NCBI GenBank assembly: GCA_037447655.1
Contig: JBBHKE010003238.1
Location: forward strand, 1-62,000
Direction: 5' to 3'
From: Zygnema cylindricum
Lineage: Eukaryota > Streptophyta > Zygnematophyceae > Zygnematales > Zygnemataceae
DNA: 62,000 nucleotides
The notes beneath the pieces were generated by a model. The model ran no database searches, was not told the DNA's origin, and saw nothing but the letters and a program-made list of their open reading frames with translations. A program made the translations under genes and the position numbers. Below, in pieces: positions 33,821-44,099 of the stretch (its first letter is position 1; every line of letters starts with the position of its first letter).

Positions 33821-36485
33821 AAAATTCGGAAGTGACCCCTCTGGCTCCTCACAGAGAGGAGGCCTAAAGCTGTGGCATGTTGACTAATCAAGAATTGGTT
33901 TTGTTCGTGAACATTACAAACAATTAAATGTAGTCCTTCCGTACATTTAGCACGATTGATTGAGGGTATGTCTCCATCATAGATGTCTCATTCGTACGTA
34001 TTTTGACATTTTTACGAAATTTCGTTATTTTTTCCTAGTTTTTGACTCTTTTCTAAAATGCGTATAATTTTCGTACGAATAAATTGTACGGTTATAATGT
34101 ACGGAAAACTCTAAAAAAGAGACGTTGCTTCATTTCCGCGCACGAAGAGAGTCTCGTCCATAGTTGTCCAATTAATACAGATTACTATTTTTCTACGAAA
34201 ACTGCGTAGTATTCGTCGATTTTAAGCTTTTCGTAAATTTCGTACAGTTTTTGCGTACGAGAATGAACGGAGATGTACGAGTATATACGGAAAATGTGAC
34301 GAGAAGAAAATCCTTGAAAAATCTGAAAACGAACGGAAAATATACGTAAATGTACGACATTAAACGGAAAGTGTACCCTAAAAACTTAAAAGTATGGTAA
34401 ATATATGGCAGTTGTACTAAAATATACGGAATGTACCCTTAAAACACGAAACTCCCCCCCTTAAAAAACCCTAAAAGCTACAAAAATGTACGGCTACTGA
34501 ACGCAAATGTACGAAAAATTAACGCAGCAGTACTGAAGCATAAGAGAACGTACGGGAATGAACCCTAAAAACCCTAAAATAAATAACTCTTAAAGCTACG
34601 GAAAATGTGAACACAATACGTAAATGTAAGGCAGCTGTACTAAAATATACGGAATGTAAGAAAATGTACCCTAAAATTCAATGTTGTTCAAATCGTGCGA
34701 TTTTTTCAATTTTTCCGATTAAAACGTATAATTCATGACTGTTGAAAAAATCGCAAAAAAACGAGATGTACTTTCTGTTCGGTAAATTGAACAGACAATT
34801 AATTAATGGGAAAATTACAGTATTTCCCGTAAAATGTACGGTTTTTAACAGAATTGTACAAAATTGAAGGAAAACATAAGTCGCAGTTATTAGTACTTTC
34901 TGTCCAGTGAACTGAACAGAAATTTCACGGAACATGTACGTAATTTTATTGAAAATGTACGAACATTTTTCGAAAAGAGATATTGAAATGTCACACTATT
35001 TGCCCGCGGTAAGTTTGAAAACTGGACGAACGTCTTCTGCAATTTTTTTTTAAAGAAGCCGCCATGGAATGTTGAAAAAATAGAGAGAGAAGGCGGCCAC
35101 CGCTGCTTGTCAGATATATGAGACAGAAGGACTTAATTAAAAAGTTGTGGTGGACGAGATTTAAACCTGGCTCTATGCCAGTTTGGCGAAGCATCACTTG
35201 TTATCGTCCGTAACCAGTCGATGAGAAAATTCAGACGTACAATTGTAGTGTGATTGTATACAAATATTTTAAATTGTTTAGCGCTCATTTAACGAGAAAC
35301 ATACAAACTGCGCTATATGTGAAAAATAAATAAATTCATCTACAAAATTCATTAACGATTTTTAACGATTTGTTCAAAACGTACAATGCGTTTGTTACGT
35401 ACAATTCGTCGCAATTGAATCGTTCGCACTAAACGGTTTGAACAACTATGCTAAAATCTCTTAGTATGAAGTCAAAGTCGGTCAACGCATTCAAAAAAAA
35501 ATTGAAATTTGTTCTGTGCGCATATTCGTTATTTTCAATTGCGTTGTATGCGCATGAGACATCTATGGTCTCCATGTGCCAAAGTAAGGGTTTTTTTCTG
35601 TTGTTTACCTTTAACAACCGTACAAAGAAATTGAAAAAAATGACCACTCTGGCTCTAAACGGTGGCATGTTGACTAGTTAAGAATTGCTTTTGTTTGAGA
35701 CAATTCGGGGGGGTTCCATTTGGCTATCTCAGTAAACGTACGGATACATTTATTGAACACAGTATGATGTATAGAAGGCATTTTTGTCGATATTCTGATA
35801 TGTACCTACTTTGGGTACTCGATAATCAAAACACCACATCAATATATCGAGAAGCTCAACATCGCGATAATTAAGCGATACATCGGTTGATAATTTGATA
35901 TATTTCAATCGAGATATATAGAACAGACGTAAAGTAAAAAAAAACACTAGAATCAAGACATTTAACATTGAGGAGGAGAATCCCAACTTTATTAGATAGT
36001 GTTCTTGAGACATCTTTGTACTTATTCTACTAATGAATGGAAAAGCTGTCCTTTACCTGCCTGTGCTTTATGTGTCTGATTATTACTTCTTCCAATCTAA
36101 TTTACTTTTGTGTTACACCTAAAGGAATCATTCCCAGTATAATATTTGCTTCGTGTTTGCTAGTTGGTTCACACAGGCGTGCATGATCGATACAAATCAA
36201 TAGTTAAGGAGATGAGTGATACTTAACCAAACCATATGACTGGGTCCTTGGGTGGAATACTTAATTGCAGTCAAATTCTTGAGACTGAAAACAAAAAAGA
36301 AAGGAGAATAGGAAAAGGGAAAAAAAAAAGTGGAAAGAAAGGCGAATTAAAGAAGTCGGAAAGAAGCCGTACGTAAATTATCCAATTTAGTTATGCCATA
36401 GAATTATAGTATATACAAAAGTATTGGATTTAGTGTGGACAGTTTGTCGCATGTATTGTGGGTTGAATAAAAAACAAAAAAAACA
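33821..36485. other. Non-coding, GTACGG-rich intergenic DNA
   Basis: From about 33930 to 34960 the words GTACG, TACGGAAAATGTAC and CCCTAAAA recur dozens of times. A block (TGACC...CTCTGGCTC...GTGGCATGTTGACTA) occurs at 33832-33900 and again at 35641-35690. A stretch at 35780-35925 is rich in ATATCGAG/CGATAATT palindromes like the foldback element at 8.45 kb. No gene seen. Confidence 0.5.
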
Positions 36486-36486
36486 G

Positions 36487-36556
36487 AGATATAGGAGGGA
36501 GAGGGAGAGGGGGAGGAGAGGGAGAGGGAGGGAGGGAGAGAGGAGGGAGAGGGATA
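36487..36556. repeat. Purine (GGGAGA)n tract
   Basis: An almost pure purine run of GGGAG/GAGAGG units, about 70 bp. The flanks are AT-rich with no gene. Confidence 0.9.
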
Positions 36557-37322
36557 GATAGAAGGAAAGTAACTTGACGCAAAAATCAAAAAAGAAATTT
36601 ACATTGTATCATTGAACTCACCATGCAAACATTGTTCTTCGAGGTTAAAACAATAAAAAAAAGAGAAAAAAAATGGGTTTTTGTGCCAAAGTTAAATTGA
36701 TGAAAATGAATATCGACCGTCCACATCGTTCAAAAAAAAGTTTACAAAATATATGTGAAATTCGTGCCTTCAGTTTAATTACACCATCAAAGAGTTAATC
36801 AAATAAATATTTCGATTGTTTTTTTTGTTCCAAATCGAACTTAGGACAGTATTATGGTTCCCTTCCTTTTCTTATTCTCTCTCATCTTGAATTAATATTT
36901 CAACCTCGTACGGACAAAACAAGTAATATAGTTTTGAAGTATTTCAAACATGACAAAACAATTATATATACATTTAATATAAAGTACACATACAGAATAC
37001 AACACAGTAAAATATAATAGAAATGCGTGTAGATTTTAAAGTATGCAAACTTCTATTTATGAGTTGTTGGGGAAAACTATGATAATGTTGTTAAAAAAAA
37101 AAACAATTTAGTTGTTGAGAAGGCATATAACTTCGTTGTACAAAAAAAATTAGGTGTACCAAACGAATATACTCCAATCGTACGAAAGGAATATAATTCT
37201 AACAAAAAATACAAGTTGTGTTACAAAGAGAATCACCATTTAGATGAACAAAAAATACACGATTGGATCAAACTTACCACATATCTAACTTAACAAACGT
37301 CAAAGACAACTTAAGGAAGAAT

Positions 37323-37390
37323 AGTGGAGAAAGGGAGGAGGGAGGAGGAAGAAGGGAGGGAGGGAGGGAGGGAGGGTGGGAGGAGAGGGA
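37323..37390. repeat. Purine (GGGA)n tract
   Basis: A run of GGAGG, GGAAGAAGG and five GGGA units. Read as CCCTCC on the minus strand, it gives spurious Pro/Ser-rich frames. Confidence 0.9.
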
Positions 37391-37434
37391 AAGGATGGAA
37401 TTAAGCATAGGAGGAAGGAGGTAATCCGTCATAA

Positions 37435-37546
37435 AAACCCTTTTATAAAGACTTGCCTGAGCATCGGAGCATAAGCGACTCCCTCTGGCCGATAGTTCCA
37501 GACTGGCGCCCACCTGGAGGCTTGAGTCACAAAGAGTTCCTTGAAA
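37435..37546 (-). pseudogene. Possible downstream exon of the GT37 remnant
   Basis: The minus strand after TATTTTTCAAG (a possible acceptor) reads, in one frame, TLCDSSLQVGASLELSARG. This loosely matches the LFCEPFxGxSWxLPxxFP stretch that follows the GLGNR region in plant GT37 enzymes. It ends at CAG|GCAAGT, the consensus of a GC-type donor. The similarity is weak and no further exon is seen. Confidence 0.22.
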
Positions 37547-38400
37547 AATACAATACAATACAATATAATAATACAATACAATACAATACAATACAATACA
37601 GTACAATACATTACAATAAAATACATAGAATGCTATTCAATACAATTCAATACAATACATTACAATACAGTATAATACAACAAAATACAATACAATACAA
37701 TACAACACAATACAACACAATACAGTACAATACATTACAACAAAATACATACAATGCTATACAATACAGTACAATACAATACAATACAATACAAAAAAAT
37801 ACATACAATGCTATACAATACAATACAATAATACAATACAATACAATGCAATACAATACAAACAATACAATACAATACAACACTATACAATACAGTACAA
37901 TACATTACAACAAAAAACATACAATGCTATACAATACAATACATTATAATACAATATAATACATTACAACAAAAAACATGAAATACAATACAATACAATA
38001 CAATACAACACTATACAATACAACAAAATACATACAATACAATACAATACAATACAATAATACAATATAATACATTACAATACAATACAATACAATACAA
38101 TAGATAACAACAAAACACATACAATGATATATGACACAGTACATTACAATACAATGCATAAAACTCAACATAATATGGTACAATAAGAAACAAACTACAA
38201 ATTACAAAGAAAACTACAAAATATCATAAATTACAATGAAATACATACAACACAACATTACGCAACAGAATAGAATCCAATAAAATACACAATAGAATAC
38301 AATACAACAATATAGAACAATACAATACTATACTATACAATACCATACAACACAATATGTTACAATATAATACTACACTATACAATGAATACAATACAAC
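37547..38400. repeat. (CAATA)n pentanucleotide microsatellite, degenerate
   Basis: About 850 bp of ACAAT/CAATA repeats, pure in short runs and drifting into ACATACAATGCTATACAATA higher-order units. It gives Tyr/Cys/Ile/Val repeat frames on the minus strand and Gln/Tyr/Asn repeats on the plus; none is a real protein. Confidence 0.95.

Positions 38401-38401
<1 letters not shown>

Positions 38402-38437
<36 letters not shown>
38402..38437. repeat. (GA)n microsatellite
   Basis: Eighteen GA units directly adjoining the GT37 coding fragment on its 3' side. On the coding strand the frame runs from VNNL into a Ser/Leu repeat. Confidence 0.95.
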
Positions 38438-38633
38438 GGGTAAATTATTTACATCCTGTTTGGAATCAGATACGAGAATAACGCGATCCGTCAACAAAGC
38501 CCGAACAAAAATGGATACCAAAGACAAAATTCTATTTCCAAGACCACCTGAGAGATAGTGGATCACGTATTTGCATCTAGAAAGTCGTGAAGAATTGTCG
38601 ATATTTCCCTTTTGGGATTTACCGACAACATAC

Positions 38634-38861
38634 TGTTGGATTGGCACGTGAAGCCGGTCCAATACGGGGTATAATATAGAATATCCATACTCGAACCGCC
38701 CATAATAAATGGGTACGGACTCGCCAGTCTCTACATCGAGCTGGTGGCAGACTGGTAGTGCGTTCGCAGCTGAGGTGAAAGGTCCCAGGTTCGAACCCTG
38801 GCCTGCTCAATTTTCCCAAGTGTGGGACATGCCGAATCCCGGATTTCTAGGAAATCTAACA
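38634..38861 (+). repeat. TRIM left LTR
   Basis: 228 bp, TGTTGGATTGGCACGTGAAG to AAATCTAACA. The 71-nt tRNA-like segment occupies positions 105-175 of the LTR. Confidence 0.92.
38738..38808 (+). other. tRNA-like sequence in TRIM left LTR
   Basis: A 71-nt cloverleaf-like segment. The A box TGGCAGACTGG and B box GGTTCGAACCC are spaced as in a tRNA. The T-arm CCAGG/CCTGG and the anticodon-arm TTCGC/GTGAA can pair, and GAGCTGG pairs partly with the 3' end. U33 is replaced and no CCA is encoded, so it is tRNA-derived rather than a working tRNA. Confidence 0.75.
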
Positions 38862-38873
38862 TGGTATCACAGC

Positions 38874-38944
38874 CAGCTGGTGGCAGAGTGGTAGTGCGTT
38901 CGCAGCTGAAGTGAAAGGTCCCAGGTTCGAACCCTGGCAAGCTC
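38874..38944 (+). other. tRNA-like sequence in TRIM internal region
   Basis: The third copy of the same 71-nt segment, with the best A box (TGGCAGAGTGG) and an intact B box (GGTTCGAACCC). It overlaps the end of the first primer-binding site and is followed by a second TGGTATCACAGCC at 38998-39010. Confidence 0.75.
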
Positions 38945-39054
38945 AATTTTCCCAGGTGTGGGACATGCTGAATCTCGGATTTCTAGGAAATCTAACATGG
39001 TATCACAGCCAGCGGGGTTGCGTATGGTTTGACAAGCTTTCGCGTGAGGGAGGG

Positions 39055-39282
39055 TGTAGGATTGGCACGTGAAGCTGGTCCATTACGGGGTAGAATATGG
39101 AATATCTATACTCAAACCGCCCATAATAAATGGGTACGGACCCACCAGTCTCTACATCGAGCTGGTGGCATAGTGGTAGTGTGTTCGCAGCTGAAGTGAA
39201 AGGTCCCAGGTTCCAACCCAGGCCAGCTCAATTTTCCCAAGTGTGGAACTTGCCGAATCCTGGATTTCTAGGAAATCTAACA
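39055..39282 (+). repeat. TRIM right LTR
   Basis: 228 bp, the same length as the left LTR, with scattered substitutions (for example B box GGTTCCAACCC instead of GGTTCGAACCC). It ends TCTAACA, followed by CATAC. Confidence 0.92.
39159..39229 (+). other. tRNA-like sequence in TRIM right LTR
   Basis: The acceptor stem GAGCTGG/CCAGCTC pairs at all seven positions here. The B box carries one substitution (GGTTCCAACCC), which would weaken TFIIIC binding. Confidence 0.75.
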
Positions 39283-39294
39283 CATACTCCCAAT

Positions 39295-39915
39295 CTGAAA
39301 GGTTTTGTCAGCATTTACTATACAACTTTAAATATTCTGCAAAAAGAAAATAGGATTAAACCATAGATCCGACCGGCAAAGTAACAGTTCTCAGATGTCA
39401 GGCCGTTTTTCTAAGCTGTTATTGACATAAAATTTAGTAAAAGCTTTTTTAAAACCTGTCAGAAAATAAAGAAATTATTTTAGAGAAGCCTCGGAGATGC
39501 GTACGAGTGACTATCTCAGATAACCATCTTTGAAAGATTTAAATGCTGCAATAGATTTTGAAAAACTGACAATTCTTATTAACTGTTACTGTAATTGAAT
39601 CTGTGTCCATAATTCATTCAACTGATTATTTTGCTTTTTGATGAACTATGTCCAGTCTGCAACAAACAATTACTAACTAGACAGGAACATATAACAAAAT
39701 TGACAAAATTGCAATAACCTGTTTCTGTTACTGTAACTGTAAGTGTAACGATTATTGTAACTGCATTTATAACTGTTAACAACAACGGGTACAGAAACTG
39801 AATCTTCAACTGTCTACGGCAATCCCATAGTGGACAAAACCGTTAACATTTCTTTTGTCACTTAAACAATCTCGCCTGGACAACAACTAAAACTTCCAAA
39901 CTAATTTTTAATTCA
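39295..39915. other. Non-coding DNA upstream of the GT37 exon
   Basis: Expected intron sequence of the GT37 remnant. Short TAACTGTTACTGTAACTG repeats are at 39580-39785. No upstream GT37 exon was recognised. Confidence 0.45.
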
Positions 39916-40500
39916 ATTTCAGATCAAATTTCATACCAAATCAAATCAATTTTAAATCAAATTTCAAATCAAATCAAATCAATTTCAAATCAAATTTCAT
40001 ATCAAATCAAATCAAATTCAGATCAAATTTCAAATAAAATCAAATCAATTTGAAACCAAATTTCATATCAAATCAAATCAATTTGAAACCAAATTTCATA
40101 TCAAATCAAATCAATTTCAAATCAAATTTCATATCAAATCAAATCAATTTCAAATCAAATTTCATATCAAATCAAATCAAATTCAAATCAAATTTCAAAT
40201 AAAATCAAATCAATTTGAAGCCAAATTTCATACCAAATCAAATCAATTTCAAATCAAATTTCATATCAAATCAAATCAATTTCAGATCAAATTTCATAAA
40301 AAATCAAATCAATTTCAAATCAAATTTCGTACCAAATCAAATCAAATTTCATATAAAATCAATCCAATTTCAAATCAAATTTCATACCAAATCAAATAAC
40401 AAATCTAAACCAACGCAAACCAAAGTCAAACCAAAGTGAAATCAAACCAAACCAAACCAAATCAAATCAAATCAAATCAAATCTAATTTCATCAAATTTC
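39916..40500. repeat. 33-bp satellite-like array (ATCAAATTTCAAATCAA family)
   Basis: About 17 units built from AAATCAAATCAATTTCAAAT and CAAATTTCATATC, with subrepeats of CAAAT. Because 33 is divisible by three, an 11-residue repeat (NFIPNQINFKS) is readable at 40215-40439; I treat that as an artefact. Confidence 0.92.
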
Positions 40501-41995
40501 ATTTATATCCATTATGCTTGACTAAGGGAGTTAAAACCTGCCATGACTGCCATTTTGTAAACAAGAACTTGAGTTGGGAACAAAATCTTTATACAACTCG
40601 TTTTCAGATCTCACAAAAAAGGTGACAGCCAGGATCAGAAATGGAGGTTAGAGGGAGTGAGGGATGGAGGAGAAAGAGAGAGGGAGCGAGTGAGAGAGAG
40701 AGAGAGGCTAATAAGATCGGAAAACAGAGAGGCATGGGTTCAAGCTTTGTGTATGTTAAATGTTTGTAAAGACTTTTAAATCTGAACAAACTAAATGACT
40801 TTCTAAATAAGCGTTGAGGAATCTCTTAAAAAGCCTTTGAGAAGAACGGTCCAGAAAGGAAATATAAAATAGAATTTTAAAATTGAAATGGAAAATAGAA
40901 GGCTGTGAGAAGCTAAATAATCACACGTGTGACTGAGCCGAAAAAACAGAGTCCCAAAAAGAATAAAATTAATAATTTGATAAGTGTGCACCAGGAAGCT
41001 GAGTTAAAAGACCAAAGAAAAACTCTAAAAAACTTTAAAAAACCCTAAAAAACTTTAAAATCCTTAAAAAACCCTGAAAAACCCTGAAAAACCCTATCAA
41101 GGATTAGACTGAAACAAGATATGGTATTGGGAAAATTTAATTAAGCGATAATAATGATAGAAATGATAATGACAGCAACAATGATAGAGATAAGTAAGAA
41201 ACAACAGTAGAGAAAAAATTGTAGAAAAAAGTCCAACAGCTGTAGTCTATAGTTGTTAAAAAAAAAAAAAAATAGTCTAAAATTATAGTCTTCACCGTAT
41301 TTAATGTTGTTCACTTTACTATAAGCAAATTGTCTACAATAATTTTTTAAGGTCGATAAAAATTTGAAAAAATATGAAAAGAAAAACGATTTTAACAAAG
41401 AAAATTTTACCTTGACCAGCAAATACATTGTTTGTCTCGAAGGTGGTGGTGAGAATGAAGCCATGGCTGACCATTTTATTTTTGTAAAAAATAATGGCTT
41501 CGCTCTTTCTTTCTTTCTCCTCCTTTTCCTCCTTTTACTCCTTTTTTTTCTCCGTCTTTTTCTCCTTTTTTTTCTCCTTTTTTTCCTTCCTTTTCACAAT
41601 CATCAGGTCCCCTAGTAAAAAAACCTCAGCATTTTGGTTGTCACGTAACAACATTTTCTCTTGGAGGAGAATGTAAATCAGATTGGTTCAAAAACTCAAA
41701 AACCGTTTTTTTGTTTGAAGAACTGGAAGATACCACGAGGCTGAGGCTCAGGAATAACAGAAACCATCGCACAGAAGAACTGAAACTGAAACTGAAACTT
41801 TTCTCATGGAGACACTTGCACAACGTGCAGGCAAAACTTGATTGTTTTCCTCGAAAACTGCCATTATTCTTCGCAAAAAATTTAAAGGATATCGAACCAA
41901 ATTGTGAAAAATGATGCAAATGCAGTAATGTTAAAAGCCAAATCGGTCGATTTTTTTTTCAAAAACGCTTCATTTCTTTATTTACACCCATTACA
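40501..41995. other. Non-coding, low-complexity DNA
   Basis: A GA tract is at 40660-40705. A degenerate telomere-like stretch (AACCCTGAAAAACCCTGAAA) is at 41025-41100. Pyrimidine-rich and AT-rich DNA fills 41490-41620. Minus-strand frames at 41400-41480 and 41641-41919 have plausible splice donors, but I recognise no domain. Confidence 0.4.
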
Positions 41996-42690
41996 TTTCC
42001 CGGTTAATAACATTTTCCCGGTTTATAACATTTTCACGGTTAACAACATTTTTCCGGTTAATAACATTTTTCCGGTTAAAAACATTTTTCCGGTTAAAAA
42101 CATTTTCCGGTTAAAAACATTTTCCATGTTAATAACATTTTCCAAGTTAATAACATTTTCCCGGTTAATAACATTTTCATAGTTAATACCATTTTCCGGT
42201 TCGTAACATTTTCCTGTTTAATAACATTTTCCTGGTTAACAAACATTTCACGGTTAATAACAATTTCCTGTTTTTTAACATTTTCCTAGTTAATAACATT
42301 TTCCCGGTTTTTAACATTTTCCAGGTTAATAACATTTTTCTGGTAAATAACATTTTCCCGGTTAATAACATTTTTCTGGTAAATAACATTTTCCCGGTTA
42401 ATAACATTGTTCTGGTAAATAACATTTTCCAGGTTAATAACATTTTTCTGGTAAATAACATTTTCCCGGTTAATAACATTTTCCCGGTTTTTAACATTTT
42501 CCCAGTAAATAACAATTTCCCGGTTAATAATTTTTTTTGTGTTAATAATATTTTCCCGGTTTATAACATTTTCTTGGTTAATAACATTTTTTCGGTTAGT
42601 AACATTTTCCCGGTAAATAACATTTTCCCGGTTTTTAATTTTTTCCCGGTTTATAACATTTTCCCGGTTTATAACATTTTCTCGGTTGAT
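41996..42690. repeat. 18-bp minisatellite (GGTTAATAACATTTTCCC)
   Basis: About 38 units of 18 bp with point variation (GGTTTATAAC, GGTAAATAAC, GGTTTTTAAC). On the minus strand it reads as a six-residue repeat (GKMLLT). The length varies by one base in a few units, which breaks the frame, so it is not a protein. Confidence 0.95.
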
Positions 42691-43134
42691 GTAATAGGGT
42701 TACAAAGACTTAGTGGGTTAAGGGTAGAAAGGAGCGGATGCTATGACTGCGGTGTTCGATAACGCCGCTGCTATGTCAGAGGAGCGGAGCTGCGATGTCA
42801 GACTAGCGCAGCATGACGGCATAGCAAAAATGTGATAGATGTAGTACTTCTAAAACCTAGTGTGGTTAGGACACGGAAGACCGAGGTCTGCCACGTGTAC
42901 ATAGCGGTATAGTTGTAGTGCTGAGCTGTTTAGCGGCTAGCTAGTTTAAATGACTTTTGACGTTAGAAAAAAAAGGCTTTTTGAGTGAGTGTACTCTGTA
43001 CAGAATCGTTCCTTGTGGATGCCGTGTGCCTTACTGTTGCTACGAGTGGTTTTTATAAGCATTCCGCTGTGCACTGTAGTGTTGTTTTACCCCTTTTACA
43101 TTTGTATCGAAGCTATCCCTCGTGACCCGACAGT
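42691..43134 (+). other. Leader/LTR-like region upstream of the gypsy gag
   Basis: It contains GCGGATGCTATGACTGCGGT and GGAGCGGAGCTGCGATGTCA, words similar to those at 0.43-0.67 kb, then a pyrimidine-rich stretch before the gag ATG. I could not define a 5' LTR or a primer-binding site. Confidence 0.4.
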
Positions 43135-44075
43135 ATGGTAGACCATGGCGTGTCTACTGCTGAAATGTTAGAGCGAGTTTTTCAGGAGTTGGAGAATGTT
43201 CGACTGCAAAATGCTCACCTGAGCGATACAGCCGCCACCTTCAAATCTCGTCTTGGTGATAGAGCTCATGGAAGCACGGAGAGAGACATGAGGAGGCCTA
43301 AATTGAAGACCCCCGATGAGTTTGACCCTACCAAGCACATGAACCTTGACGCATGGTTGTTTTCAATGGCGAATTACCTTAAGAGTTTTCCCAGCTTGTC
43401 TCATCGTGATAAAGTTTATTACGACTACTGAAAGGAGCGGTTAGGAAGTGGTGGAGTGTAATGGTGGAAAACGGCAAAGTTTCCGTTGTTTGGACTTTCT
43501 TCGTTCGAACCCTTTGTGACTATTGGCAACTCGTGAACACAGTCAAGGCCGCTATGGACAAGATCTCGGTGCTGAAACAACGCACTTCTGTCTTAGAGTA
43601 CACGCAGCGGTTCTTACAATGCAAAGTTCAAATCCCAACAATGATGGAGGACGAAGCTGTTGACCGATATGTTAAAGGACTTAAGCCTTCGGTCGGAGGG
43701 ATGTGGAATAATAGCTCCCGCGAGACACGGTAACTCCCCTTCTCTCTACATTTATCAAGTTTGCACAACATACCGATTTGGTGGACTTCACTCTTTGGAA
43801 AGCTTACCACTTTAGATCAAGCACTGGCTGTGGAGGACGAAGAGATGATGGCCCGACCCCCATGGAGTTAGGAGCTATTAAAGAGGATGCAAACGTGGTC
43901 ATTGCGCTTACGAAAAAGAAGAACACAGCTAAAAACAAGACCAATGACCTGTCCCCCGAGGAACTCTAACGTAGAAGACAAAATAGATTGTGCTTCCAGT
44001 GCGGTTCTCCGAATCAAATGGCCTGAGAATGCCCAAAAAGGAAAGTCCCCAGGAAAGGCAAACTTAATGTCATTA
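43135..44075 (+). pseudogene. Gypsy gag and zinc knuckle
   Basis: 43135-43431 starts MVDHGVSTAEMLERVFQELE (coiled-coil-like). 43461-43733 carries the retrotransposon gag core (VWTFFVRTLCDYW, VLEYTQRFLQCKVQIPTMMEDEAVDRYVKGLK, shown as separate blocks of one domain). A zinc-knuckle relic near 44000 (CFQCGSPNQMA, stop, ECPK) has lost its His. Stops separate the parts. Confidence 0.8.
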
Positions 44076-44099
44076 GGTTAGGTGTGAAAGGTGGTGACC

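Larger units (their letters stand above)
38634..39282 (+). mobile_element. TRIM element with tRNA-like LTRs, complete with target duplication
   Basis: A miniature LTR element of 649 bp. Both LTRs are 228 bp (38634-38861 and 39055-39282), start TGTTGGA/TGTAGGA and end TCTAACA. The primer-binding site TGGTATCACAGCC (38862-38874) matches the tRNA-iMet CCA-end complement at 12 of 13 positions. A polypurine tract (GTGAGGGAGGG) precedes the right LTR. The flanking duplication is CATAC (38629-38633 and 39283-39287). The internal region is only about 190 bp, and its first 135 bp duplicate the 3' part of the LTR plus the primer site. It has no coding capacity. Confidence 0.92.
38438..39294 (-). pseudogene. 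GT37 (FUT1-like) fucosyltransferase exon, split by a TRIM element
   Basis: At 38438-38633 the minus strand encodes SRCKYVIHYLSGGLGNRIL, then a segment ending ALLTDRVILV. These are the invariant GDP-fucose-binding motif and following helix of the plant GT37 family, which fucosylates xyloglucan and arabinogalactan proteins in the Golgi. The exon's first 12 bases lie at 39283-39294, after a good acceptor (CTGAC branch point, CCTTTCAG). The 649-bp TRIM at 38634-39282 interrupts the exon with a CATAC duplication. The 3' side runs into (GA)n and (CAATA)n arrays where LFCEPF is expected, although GAT|GTAAAT could also be a donor. No other confident exon was found, so I call it a broken gene remnant. 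Confidence 0.72.

Noticed and set aside
37453-37959. 168-aa Asn/Thr/Ile/Gln/Tyr repeat ORF
   Set aside because: It arises from the CAATA pentanucleotide array; a 5-bp unit stays open in three frames by chance.
38738-39229. Three genuine tRNA genes
   Set aside because: They are integral parts of LTRs, U33 of the anticodon loop is changed, and two of three acceptor stems mispair.
41025-41100. Interstitial telomere
   Set aside because: The AACCCTGAAA/AACTTTAAA words are too degenerate and few; reported only as telomere-like.
41141-41919. Possible first exons of the GT37 gene (hydrophobic frames with donor-like ends)
   Set aside because: No conserved GT37 N-terminal motif, and the hydrophobic stretches are T-rich low complexity.
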